Assembly (NCBI GenBank): GCA_026391855.1
Contig: JAPLDE010000252.1
Span: forward strand, 1-61,236
Origin: Bacteroidota bacterium
GTDB taxonomy: Bacteria > Bacteroidota > Bacteroidia > Bacteroidales > CAIXZF01
DNA: 61,236 bases
Reading direction: 5' to 3'
Positions 40,001 to 48,135 of the stretch are shown here, piece by piece. How positions within the stretch are numbered: position 1 is the stretch's first letter; each line of letters begins with the position of its first letter. The translations under genes and the position numbers were made by a program. The notes beneath the pieces were generated by a model. That model was not told the origin of the DNA. It was given only the letters and a program-made list of their open reading frames with translations, and searched no databases.

Positions 40001-41172
40001 TCGCACATTATTTTTCCATCCGGGCCGATTTTAGGGTTGTCCAGTCCATCGGGATCCATATAAGGGCCCTGGAAAAAGTCGACTCCAACAGCGGGTGGCT
40101 GGACTCCGTATTCATCGGCTTTCCCCGAACCGTCTATGGCATTTCCGTTGTAACAATATCCCAAACCACGTTTTACATCGCATCCTACATAATCATCCCA
40201 TGCATAACCCAGGTCTGTATCAACCCATTGCGAGAAATAGGTTTCCGTTAAGCGGTAGGTCGACCGGTTGATAATTTCATAAGAATAGAAAGTCATGCTG
40301 TTGATCTCGTCATTGGTGGAAAATCCAAAGGCCTGGGCCCGGATCTCTAATCCGATAGGGCTTCCGGTTGTTTCGCTGTGAAGATTTCCTTTGTCATTGA
40401 ATACCCACCAGATGGTCTCATCGCCTTTCAGCACCTGGTCAGCAAGAATTCCTCCCCTGACAATACCTTCCGTTGTTTCGGGAGTAGGTGCATTGGCTTT
40501 ACACAGCTCATTTTTAAAGTCATAATAAGGATAGTCCCCGTCATTTTCAGGGTCATAAACCCCATTCTTTGGTTCCCTGTCAAAGAAGGGTGCCAGATAA
40601 GGACTTTGCCCTTTGCTTTCATCACCGTTACCGGGCCATTGAAGAATGGATTTCGAGATTTTAAATCCGGGATCAGACGCTTTGTCCTCCCACCAGAGGC
40701 GAAACACATCGACTTCGGCCTTGGTGACCCGGAAATGTTTATCATAGCTGGCGCAGATGTCAGCCGTAATATTGGCGTTCCCGTCAATGGTCAGGGGGCC
40801 GGGCCAGTAGTCGTTGCCTTTGCCTCTGTACCGTTGAGCAGCCAGTTTCAACTGACCATTCACATCCAATCCCCCGATCCATAAGGAGGCAGAGAACATG
40901 GCGGTTTTCTCGGTATTGCCCGGAACGAAATACTTGGCGACACCCTGAAGGTCCCACCACATATCTCCGCCGGTATTGATACGGCAACGGACATTATTTA
41001 CCCAAAGGTCGGTAAAGGCTGCTCCGGCAGCACATGCTGCTGCAGCAGATTTTGTATCGTTGGAGGATTTCGTTACCCATGGATTCTTATATGCATAGCT
41101 CCCCTCCGTTACCAGGAGTCCAAACAATGCAATCATTAAGAGTCGGACAGCACTTTTCATGGTTATATTCAT
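37006..41172 (-). CDS. Very large secreted protein with T9SS-type C-terminal domain
   Basis: 1388 residues from ATG 41172, with a signal peptide (VRLLMIALFGLLVTEGSYA). The N-terminal region holds CRINTGGDMWWDLQGVAKYF and SASLWIGGLDVNGQL. The C-terminus is a sorting-domain-like module (DLINVVPNPYYGYSGYE, RVKITNLPEKCTVSIYS, ASGVYIIHIKAPG), pointing to T9SS export. No enzyme motif is seen. Proteins of this type occur repeatedly in Bacteroidota, but their function is unknown to me. It sits between the TonB receptor (12 bases upstream) and the PorV-like gene (14 bases downstream). Substrate of the neighbouring PorV-like protein is a reasonable inference. Confidence 0.82.
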   Translation of the reverse strand: MNITMKSAVRLLMIALFGLLVTEGSYAYKNPWVTKSSNDTKSAAAACAAGAAFTDLWVNNVRCRINTGGDMWWDLQGVAKYFVPGNTEKTAMFSASLWIGGLDVNGQLKLAAQRYRGKGNDYWPGPLTIDGNANITADICASYDKHFRVTKAEVDVFRLWWEDKASDPGFKISKSILQWPGNGDESKGQSPYLAPFFDREPKNGVYDPENDGDYPYYDFKNELCKANAPTPETTEGIVRGGILADQVLKGDETIWWVFNDKGNLHSETTGSPIGLEIRAQAFGFSTNDEINSMTFYSYEIINRSTYRLTETYFSQWVDTDLGYAWDDYVGCDVKRGLGYCYNGNAIDGSGKADEYGVQPPAVGVDFFQGPYMDPDGLDNPKIGPDGKIMCDVSINGVNFDDGIIDNERFGMRRFVYHSNLTSGPTSDPEKAPEYYNFLRGIWKDGIKMLYGGNAHPNSGATGPACDFMFPELSDPCNWGTGGVQPAGFQTGAGGSGVIWTEANVGNPPWDRRFMQSAGPFTLEPGAVNYITVGIPWARATSGGPWGSVVLLKTVDDKCQKLFENCFKVLEGPDHPDLIVQELDREIILYLKNYKGSNNEFEKYTEIDPNIITPDLDSVTPGHDTIPGDTIQIWNPNRWDSTYKFQGYQIFQLVNATVTDLTNLDQARQVAQCDLKGDNVMTLINYEYNQELQANVPVKMVEGTDRGIQHSFVVTEDQFATGDKRLVNHKQYYFVAIAYGYNNYLPYSQDPNTKDGLLGQKKPYLIGRKQPKVQTAIPHINSPEANGTGLSCSYGDGPKITRIEGQGNGGLALDWTSESEDQLMQITTPPFIVKNPTYQNSRGPVNVKVIDPLNVKSGNYTIKFVPDATAGIDKAKWVLINNSTSAVDTSKVDISVDNEQLFLDLGLSIQIRQVVNPGAAGAFQNGYIESSISFADSSKIWFTGIPDLDNPGSLNWIRSGLLADPNNTTLNDWDLTGNSTNPGTAYDANEDFEKIVGRTWAPYNLTSLKEQDEAGPAFTRPSKLMFQMGQLASVDIVLTSDKSKWTRCPVIEMCPDKILSQGNAEKFDVRKSPSVDKNGKYAEPNSGSSPNAEDPNFIDDEGMGWFPGYAYNLETGERLNIAFGEDSWLVSENGRDMIFNPTDLDPSNPYYSTHVYSNLGKVLFGGKHYIYVFAHKKYNEPGHPELDAPAYDFGAWARGLLADPNYRLYAYASAMWVSIPMAVTGKEWLNNDARIKIRVGKPYARNYATPDIVADAPQNNNWPMYTFTTEDIATVLNDNKIAKSALDLINVVPNPYYGYSGYETDQLDNRVKITNLPEKCTVSIYSVNGTLVRQITKDAIKTSVDWDLKNYAGIPIASGVYIIHIKAPGIGEKVVKWFGVQRPVDLNAF

Positions 41173-41184
41173 TTTTTTAGTTTC

Positions 41185-44100
41185 TTAGAAATTGATAGAG
41201 ACGCCCAAACGAATTCTCCTTGGCTGGCTATAACTGTAAGGAGAATTTTCACTAATACGGTACATATCTATAAATGACTGTGAATCAGTCCTTATAGCGA
41301 TATCTGGTTGCGCTTGCGGGGAAGCCAGGTAGCCGTCATCATCGGGATTACCGGTTGCCCGGTAGACGCCAAGGATGTTTTGAGCATCAAGCACGTTAAG
41401 GATCTCGAAATAGACATTCATAAAGACATCTTTACCCTTTTTGCCTTTACCCCAGGTTAAGGAGAAATCGCGGTCGATACGGGCATCCATCCTGAACTGC
41501 CAGGGAAGCCTTGAACCATTGACAGAACCGATAAGAATGCTGTTTCCACCGAGGAAGCCCGCCCTGCTGGAACGGCTGAAGGGAGTTCCTGATCCGCCGT
41601 TAAAAGTTATACTGGCTCCGGTATTCTCGAAAATATCATACACTTTAACTTTCTTGGTCCCTTTGATTTTCTTCACATACCTTGGTCCGTTATATTTGGG
41701 ACCTCCCTCGTAGCGGTAATCGAACACCAGGTTAAGGGCATGGCGCCTGTCGGCGTCAACCGGGAAAGTACTCCTGAGGTTCCTGAGCTTCGGCTCGTTG
41801 GAAAGGACCAGGGACCTGGCTGATTCGTTGTCGGAACCCGTGCCGTCGGCAAACTGTAAGGTGTAACTGGCCCGGACACGGGCATTGCCGGTTCTTCTCA
41901 GGTCATAAGTCACACTTAATCCCTTAACTGTACCAAAGTCGATATTATTATAGGAGTAATAAGGTTTCGGATAAGCTCCGGCATAAAAGTACATGGAGAT
42001 CTGGTTTCTCATTTCCCTATAAAAGGTGGAGATATTCAGAGATGATGAATTTGATAATTTCTGCTGGAAACCGACCTCATAGTCAATGGTTTTTGAGGAT
42101 TTCATGTTTGGATTACTGATAAAAGCATTCCCAATACTTTCCATAAAAAGATAATTGGTCGGATCGAACCTGAGGGCACCGGTAGGACGTTGGGTGAGCA
42201 CGTCATAATGGGCAAAGAACAAGGCTTCGTCTGAAATCGGGAAGGAGAAAGAGATACGGGGCAGGAGGTTGGTTTGGGGTTCGTAATCTTTGAAAGCGCT
42301 GGCTTTTATTTCTTTATCACCGGGATTCAGCAGATAAGGCGGATTGTTTGTTCCCAGTCCGTATGCTTCCGGGTCGGGAATTTCTGTTCCGGTTGAGGTA
42401 AACCATTTACTGCCGATACGATATCCTTTAATTGCGGTAGGACTGGTTGCATTGTCAACATAAACAATATAGTCGGGTCCCATATTAGTGGGATGATCCC
42501 CCAGGTTTGTCACTTCTTTTACTGTTTTGGCTTCATATAAAAGATAGGGATCCTTCAGAACCATCTGGTTGGCATCGAAACGGTCGACGCGTAAACCGAC
42601 GTTAAAGATCAGGTCGCTGAAAGCAAACTTATCCTGGATATAACCGGCCATATAGATGGGTTCGAAGGCGCCGATCTCCCTTTTATAATTGCCGAATTCG
42701 TCCTTGGCTGTAAAGAAATCGGAAAATTTGGGTTTACTGGTGAGTTTCTTTCCAGTGTAATCATACCCATAGTAAGCAACCAGCGAACGGCCCTGGTTAA
42801 AAAGTTCATCGGCACTGAACATATCCACGCTGAAGATGCCCGGATCATAGCTGTCGACATCGATCCAGTCCGAACCGTTGGGGTCAAGGCCTAACTTCTT
42901 TCTCAGGTTATAATCAAAATAACTTTGCTTGGTAAGGTCGATCAGGTCCGGATAATTCACGGTATCCTGGAAGACGCCCAGGTCATCATAAACAGGTTCA
43001 GGATGGGATTTATCACCGGCCTGGGAGATATGCTGATTTACCAGACCTGTTCTGGGGTCGATCAGTGTCCAGAACCCGACAGGGGAATACCCGAAATAAT
43101 TATCCTTTCTTTGTTCATACTGGATACCGAACTGAATGGCATGGTTACCGATATCGGCGGAGGCATTCAGGTTAATGCTGATCTGTGAATTATCGCTTTT
43201 GCCGTATCCGTCATATTGTGTTCCCGGGGAATCCCAAAGTCCATAAATGTCCGGTGAATTGGCTGTTGATGGCCCTTGTCCGTTAAGGAGGGCGCCTCCC
43301 AACTGATATTGAACCGGGTTTTCCAGGTGTCCGGAAACCTGGTTGACAAAGAGGTCACGATAATAAGTTGTATAGTTGGCAATTTCGGGGTTCAGATTTG
43401 AAGGTTCAAACCAATATAAGGTATCCCTGTAACCAGTCTGAACTCTTACGTTGTTAAATCCCAGCACCGTATCGTTACCCAATTGATAGGTTTTTGCCCG
43501 GTGCGAAGTAAACTTACCTACATATCCATAATCAAATAACTTATCTTTATGGACGGCATCCTGAGCTATCTGGTTGTTCCGGGTATAGTCGGCCTGAACT
43601 GAATAATATACATTCTTGATTACTGACTTGTTTTCCTTACTGTCGGGGAAGCGCTGGGTAAACCTGCCGAAAACCCTGTAAGTGGTGGCTATGACCTGCG
43701 CATTTTTGTTCCAGTTCATCAGCGAACTTTCAAAGTCATAAGCCCTGTAATTCTGATAGTTGTATGAACCGCCAAGGGTCAGGTTTGTCGTTTGGGTGGT
43801 TTTAATATCAAATTTTCCTGAAAAGTTAAAATCCAGGCTTTTTGAATTCAAGGTATGGTCAATCACCTCCAGGTCGCTTTTGCGGATAAAGTCAGCATTG
43901 CGGTAAGTACCTCCTGAGGTTAGTCCGGCAGGTCTCAGTGGGTTGGCAACCAAATCATTGTAAACATCATCTTTCAGCTTATAGAGATCGATGGATGAAG
44001 GACGGCCGTCGATATTATATGAAAAGTCGCCTGCGATAAAGTAACCCAGGATAGCCTGTACATTGGAAGAGTCTTTGTGCCTTTTCAGCAACGGTCCCTG

Positions 44101-44862
44101 CATATTGAATCCCAAGCGGTTATAGCCGTATTTATCGAGAAACTGGGAAGTTTCCAACTCCAACCCGGCACCGAAGATCCTTGAAGGGCCCCTGGTTGTA
44201 ACGTTGATAACACCACCGGTGGCATCCCCGTACTGGGCAGGCAGTCCCCCTGTGATAACCGTCACCTCTTCGATGGATGACTGGGGCAGGTTGGATGAAC
44301 CCCTCACCTTCATTCCATCAATGTACATGACCGTTCCCTCGGTTCGCTGACCCCTGACGCTGCCGCGTTCACCGTCGGCCGAGAATACACCGCCCACCGT
44401 AGTGGCTACGGCATCTGCGGTACGGGTCGGCATCTTGGCTATTTCTTCAGAAGTTACTGTACCTCCAGTGGAAGTTTTGTCCTTACTGAGAAGAGGAACC
44501 TTATAATCAACCACTTCGAAAGTTTCCAACGCCACAGTGGTTGATTCCAGTTCAACATCCTCAAAAGTGATTTTATCGGAGTTGATAACAACGCCTTTTA
44601 CCATAATAGGCTTATAGCCTACATAGGTAGCTTTAAGATCATACTTGCCGGGAGTAATCGGCTTGATTGTAAAGTTCCCATCGAAATCTGTAGTAGTACC
44701 CCCTATTTGTGTACCCCCCGATTCAATTACGATGTTAGCGAAAGGAATAGGCTCTTTTGTGCCCTTGTCCCTGATCTTTCCCTTTAGTGTTCCTGATTGC
44801 GGGAAAACTAACGAGCTGGTAAACAATAAGATCCCAAATGTAAAGAGTAATTTTCGCAACAT
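41185..44862 (-). CDS. TonB-dependent outer-membrane receptor with carboxypeptidase-like N-terminal domain
   Basis: 1225 residues. A signal peptide (LLFTFGILLFTSSLVFPQSG) is followed by a CarboxypepD_reg-like domain at about residues 25-110 (GKIRDKGTKEPIPFANIVIE). The plug domain comes next (SIEEVTVITGGLPAQYGDAT, GGVINVTTRG), then a 22-strand-type barrel ending in RRIRLGVSINF. Such receptors import or handle large ligands with TonB energy. No SusD-like gene is present, so this is not a classic polysaccharide-utilisation pair. It is the first gene of the trio with the large secreted protein and the PorV-like protein. A promoter is proposed at 44911-44943. Confidence 0.92.
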   Translation of the reverse strand: MLRKLLFTFGILLFTSSLVFPQSGTLKGKIRDKGTKEPIPFANIVIESGGTQIGGTTTDFDGNFTIKPITPGKYDLKATYVGYKPIMVKGVVINSDKITFEDVELESTTVALETFEVVDYKVPLLSKDKTSTGGTVTSEEIAKMPTRTADAVATTVGGVFSADGERGSVRGQRTEGTVMYIDGMKVRGSSNLPQSSIEEVTVITGGLPAQYGDATGGVINVTTRGPSRIFGAGLELETSQFLDKYGYNRLGFNMQGPLLKRHKDSSNVQAILGYFIAGDFSYNIDGRPSSIDLYKLKDDVYNDLVANPLRPAGLTSGGTYRNADFIRKSDLEVIDHTLNSKSLDFNFSGKFDIKTTQTTNLTLGGSYNYQNYRAYDFESSLMNWNKNAQVIATTYRVFGRFTQRFPDSKENKSVIKNVYYSVQADYTRNNQIAQDAVHKDKLFDYGYVGKFTSHRAKTYQLGNDTVLGFNNVRVQTGYRDTLYWFEPSNLNPEIANYTTYYRDLFVNQVSGHLENPVQYQLGGALLNGQGPSTANSPDIYGLWDSPGTQYDGYGKSDNSQISINLNASADIGNHAIQFGIQYEQRKDNYFGYSPVGFWTLIDPRTGLVNQHISQAGDKSHPEPVYDDLGVFQDTVNYPDLIDLTKQSYFDYNLRKKLGLDPNGSDWIDVDSYDPGIFSVDMFSADELFNQGRSLVAYYGYDYTGKKLTSKPKFSDFFTAKDEFGNYKREIGAFEPIYMAGYIQDKFAFSDLIFNVGLRVDRFDANQMVLKDPYLLYEAKTVKEVTNLGDHPTNMGPDYIVYVDNATSPTAIKGYRIGSKWFTSTGTEIPDPEAYGLGTNNPPYLLNPGDKEIKASAFKDYEPQTNLLPRISFSFPISDEALFFAHYDVLTQRPTGALRFDPTNYLFMESIGNAFISNPNMKSSKTIDYEVGFQQKLSNSSSLNISTFYREMRNQISMYFYAGAYPKPYYSYNNIDFGTVKGLSVTYDLRRTGNARVRASYTLQFADGTGSDNESARSLVLSNEPKLRNLRSTFPVDADRRHALNLVFDYRYEGGPKYNGPRYVKKIKGTKKVKVYDIFENTGASITFNGGSGTPFSRSSRAGFLGGNSILIGSVNGSRLPWQFRMDARIDRDFSLTWGKGKKGKDVFMNVYFEILNVLDAQNILGVYRATGNPDDDGYLASPQAQPDIAIRTDSQSFIDMYRISENSPYSYSQPRRIRLGVSINF

Positions 44863-44910
44863 AAAGTGAGTTTTATTTATTAATCTAGATTTTCCGCCAG
44901 AAAAAGTGGG

Positions 44911-44943
44911 TAAAGGTAAAAATAAATTTCGTTAGAAAACCAA
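44911..44943 (-). promoter_or_regulatory. Putative promoter of the TonB/secreted/PorV operon
   Basis: On the minus strand TACCTTTA (44918-44911) is preceded by TTTG ending at 44941, 22 bases upstream. Spacing is slightly long. The start codon of the TonB gene is about 48 bases downstream. Confidence 0.4.
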
Positions 44944-45089
44944 AAAAAATAGATGAATCCCCCAATTTATAGGACGAATTAAACTTCGAAACAAGTTGAA
45001 TATCAATATTAATGACACAAGACTAGCGTCTAACTTTATTTTGTGAATAAGTCGTTTTGCCAAGACTTCAACCTCAACCGGGAATTGCC

Positions 45090-45112
45090 TAATTTTGGTT
45101 AACCGAACCAAA
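45090..45112 (+). promoter_or_regulatory. -7 box overlapping a perfect inverted repeat
   Basis: TAATTTTG (45090-45097) matches TAnnTTTG fully. It overlaps a perfect 7-bp inverted repeat TTTGGTT/AACCAAA (45094-45100 and 45106-45112, loop AACCG), which also contains the palindrome GGTTAACC. It could be an operator or a 5-prime hairpin for the lipoprotein gene at 45142. Confidence 0.35.
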
Positions 45113-45141
45113 TCCTTATTATCTGTTATAACTTATTGATT

Positions 45142-46170
45142 ATGTTAAGATTACATTATATTGAAAGAAAGGTTATCACCATTAGCCGCTTATGGAAATT
45201 TGCTCTGCTGACGGTTGTTATTGGTCCACTACTTTTTATAACATCCTGCAATAAAGATGTTTACAATGACCCCGGAAACAATCCCACCATCGCGTCCTGG
45301 CACATGTTGAACACCCTGCCGATACAGGTTTCATTAAACTCGGTTTATTTCAGGGATGACTTAAGCGGCTTTGCGGTAGGTGACTCAGGCATCATGATGA
45401 AAACGACCGATGGAGGTAATACCTGGAATTTCTCCTATCAATTCCCTGGTTATCAATTATTTAAGATTAAATTTGCAACTTCCCAGGCAGGCTGGATCTG
45501 CGGATCGAAGGGGTTGTTGCGCTACACACAGGATGGTGGGAATACCTGGACTGCCAAGAATCTTGGAACCCAGGCTTCTTTCCACGACCTGTTCTTTTCG
45601 GGCGACCGGGGTTGGGTGGTCGGGAGCGCCGACTATGACACCACGGCAAGCATCTGGTATACCACTGACAAGGGTGTTACCTGGACAAAACAGCTGTCAG
45701 GCACCCACTCTATGCTCAGGGGAGTTTGTTGTATCGACAGTCTGGGCTGGGCTGTAGGTTTTAACGGGTCGGTCATTGCCACGTATAACTGGGGAGAACA
45801 ATGGGATTCCCTGCATTCCGGAACCCTGAAAAATCTGAAGCAGGTTGTATTCAGAGATAAGCAGAATGGTGTTGCAGTGGGTGAGTCCGGAACGCTGCTG
45901 ATGACAAATGACGGGGGGCAGAACTGGACAGTTGGAACAGCCCTGACCTATTACAACCTGAGTGACATTTACTTTTTCAACTTTAACCACGGCTGGATAG
46001 CGGGCGATAACGGGAAGATCTTTACAACCACCGACAGCGGCAAGAGCTGGTCGCCGGAAAATACAGGGGTTACAGGCAATATCAGCCAGGTATTCTTTAC
46101 CGGCCTGTTGAATGGCTATGCCGTTGGAACGGATATATACGGCAGGGGTTTCATATTGAGATACAATTAG
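45142..46170 (+). CDS. Ycf48/BNR-type beta-propeller lipoprotein
   Basis: 342 residues from the ATG at 45142. The N-terminus has a hydrophobic signal and lipobox ending in LLFITSCNK, so Cys is the likely lipidation site. The rest is a seven-bladed-type propeller of the Ycf48 / photosynthesis-system-II-assembly-factor-like kind. Repeats include MMKTTDGGNTWNF, RYTQDGGNTWTA, LMTNDGGQNWTV and TTTDSGKSW, each with a G[WY]AVG-like turn. In non-photosynthetic bacteria these are surface proteins of unknown function. dnaG begins 11 bases after the stop. Confidence 0.85.
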   Translation: MLRLHYIERKVITISRLWKFALLTVVIGPLLFITSCNKDVYNDPGNNPTIASWHMLNTLPIQVSLNSVYFRDDLSGFAVGDSGIMMKTTDGGNTWNFSYQFPGYQLFKIKFATSQAGWICGSKGLLRYTQDGGNTWTAKNLGTQASFHDLFFSGDRGWVVGSADYDTTASIWYTTDKGVTWTKQLSGTHSMLRGVCCIDSLGWAVGFNGSVIATYNWGEQWDSLHSGTLKNLKQVVFRDKQNGVAVGESGTLLMTNDGGQNWTVGTALTYYNLSDIYFFNFNHGWIAGDNGKIFTTTDSGKSWSPENTGVTGNISQVFFTGLLNGYAVGTDIYGRGFILRYN

Positions 46171-46181
46171 TTGAGTTATTC

Positions 46182-48131
46182 ATGATCCCTCCTCATACCA
46201 TTCAGACCATATTAGAAACCGCCAGGATTGAGGAGGTTGTTTCTGACTTTGTTCACCTGAGGAAAAGGGGGATCAACCTGATAGGGCTTTGTCCTTTTCA
46301 TAACGAGAAGACCCCTTCATTTACCGTATCACCGGCCAAAAACCTCTTTAAGTGTTTTGGTTGCGGCAAGGGGGGAAATTCCCTGAAATTCATCATGGAG
46401 CACGAGCGGCTTTCCTATGTGGAAGCGCTCAGGATGCTTGCTGCGCGGTACAATATCGAGATAGAGGAGAAGGAACTCACCGATGAGCAAAAGGAAGCCC
46501 AGAATGAGAAAGAGAGTCTGATGGCTCTCACTGCCTTTGCCGCCCAGTACTTTTCTGAAGCTCTTTTAAATACTGAAAAAGGGAAAGCCATCGGGTTAAC
46601 GTATTTTAAAGAAAGAGGGTTCAGTTCGGAGACCATCCGTAAGTTCCAGCTTGGATACAATCCCGATCAATGGGATGAGTTTACCCGTTTTGCCCTCGGC
46701 AAGGGATACCAGCTCACCTACCTGGAAAAGGCTGGTTTTACTATTGTTAAAGACCAGCAGCATTACGACCGTTTCCGTTCAAGGGTGATTTTCCCTGTCC
46801 AAAGCCTCTCGGGAAGGGTAATCGGATTCGGGGGCCGCATTGTCGGGCAGGATACATCCAGGGCAAAGTACATCAATTCACCGGAAAGCGAGATCTATCA
46901 TAAGAGCGCTACCTTGTATGGAATTTATTTTGCCCGGAATGCCATTCTTTCAAAAAACGAATGCTACCTGGTGGAAGGGTACACGGATGTCATCTCACTG
47001 CACCAGGCTGGTTTTGAGAATGTTGTAGCATCATCAGGCACTTCGCTTACCACCGAACAGATCAAACTCATCAAGCGGTTCACGCCAAATATCACCATTC
47101 TTTATGATGGGGATGAAGCCGGTATCAAGGCCTCGTTCAGGGGAATTGACATGATACTGGAGGAAGGGATGCATGTAAAGATCGTACTGTTTCCCCGGGG
47201 TGAGGACCCTGATTCTTTTGTCCGGAAAAACCGCCAGGCCGATGTAGCTGAATTTTTGCATACCCAGGCTAAAAATTTCATCACATACAAAACCAGGTTG
47301 CTACTGTCTGAAGCGAAGGACGATCCCATACAACGGGCCCAGCTGGTTAAAGAGATCGTCCAGTCCATCTCCCTCATTCCCGACCAGATCTCCAGGGGCA
47401 TCTATATTAAGGAATGCAGCAACCTGATGAATATCCCCGAACAAACCCTCATCAATGAGCTGAATAAGCTGCTGCGTAAAAGTTTCGAAAAGAAGTCGCT
47501 GGAAATGACGGGCGGAGGGATCGCCGATCTTCCCGACCTGACCGTTCCTTCTGTTCCTCAGCCTATCTTTGAGATCAGTGAAAGCGAATACCAGGAAAAA
47601 GATATTATCCGGCTTCTCCTCAATTACAGCCATGAAGTGATCCATATACACCACGAAGAAAATCCGGATGTCGTTCAATCGGTCAAGGTGGGTGATTTTA
47701 TTATCCAGGACCTGGTAAAAGATGAGATCAGTTTTTCCAACCCCATCTACCAGGCAATCTTTAACGAATTCCTTTCGCGGCAAAATGAAGGCTTTCTACC
47801 TGATGATCAGTATTTTATTCAGCACCCACAGGAAGAGATCGCCCAAACGGCCGTCGATCTGCTGAGCAGCCCCTATTCCCTCAGCAAGAACTGGGTTGAA
47901 AAGAAAAAGATTAATGTGCCAACCGAAAAATCCATCCTGGCAGAAGCGGTAACTTCTTCAGTGCTTTCCTTCAAACTCAGAAAAGTCGAGAAAATGATCA
48001 CGGAAATCCAACGGCAGATGAAAGTTGCTGTTAATGAGGAAGAAAGCATCCTCCTGATGAACCGGCAGCTGTTCCTTATCCATGTTAAAAAAATGATCTC
48101 CGAAACCCTGGGAAGGATCATTACCCGGTAA
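46182..48131 (+). CDS. dnaG: DNA primase
   Basis: 649 residues. DnaG makes RNA primers at the replication fork. The N-terminal zinc-binding domain has Cys37, His40, Cys58 and Cys61 (CPFHNEKTPSF, LFKCFGCGKGG). The RNA polymerase domain includes VIFPVQSLSGRVIGFGGR. The TOPRIM domain carries LVEGYTDVISLHQ and LYDGDEAGIKAS. The C-terminal helicase-binding domain is helical and ends in LGRIITR. It does not have the usual rpsU or rpoD neighbours. It converges on the DUF3857 gene with 4 bases between stops. Confidence 0.96.
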   Translation: MIPPHTIQTILETARIEEVVSDFVHLRKRGINLIGLCPFHNEKTPSFTVSPAKNLFKCFGCGKGGNSLKFIMEHERLSYVEALRMLAARYNIEIEEKELTDEQKEAQNEKESLMALTAFAAQYFSEALLNTEKGKAIGLTYFKERGFSSETIRKFQLGYNPDQWDEFTRFALGKGYQLTYLEKAGFTIVKDQQHYDRFRSRVIFPVQSLSGRVIGFGGRIVGQDTSRAKYINSPESEIYHKSATLYGIYFARNAILSKNECYLVEGYTDVISLHQAGFENVVASSGTSLTTEQIKLIKRFTPNITILYDGDEAGIKASFRGIDMILEEGMHVKIVLFPRGEDPDSFVRKNRQADVAEFLHTQAKNFITYKTRLLLSEAKDDPIQRAQLVKEIVQSISLIPDQISRGIYIKECSNLMNIPEQTLINELNKLLRKSFEKKSLEMTGGGIADLPDLTVPSVPQPIFEISESEYQEKDIIRLLLNYSHEVIHIHHEENPDVVQSVKVGDFIIQDLVKDEISFSNPIYQAIFNEFLSRQNEGFLPDDQYFIQHPQEEIAQTAVDLLSSPYSLSKNWVEKKKINVPTEKSILAEAVTSSVLSFKLRKVEKMITEIQRQMKVAVNEEESILLMNRQLFLIHVKKMISETLGRIITR

Positions 48132-48135
48132 AAGC

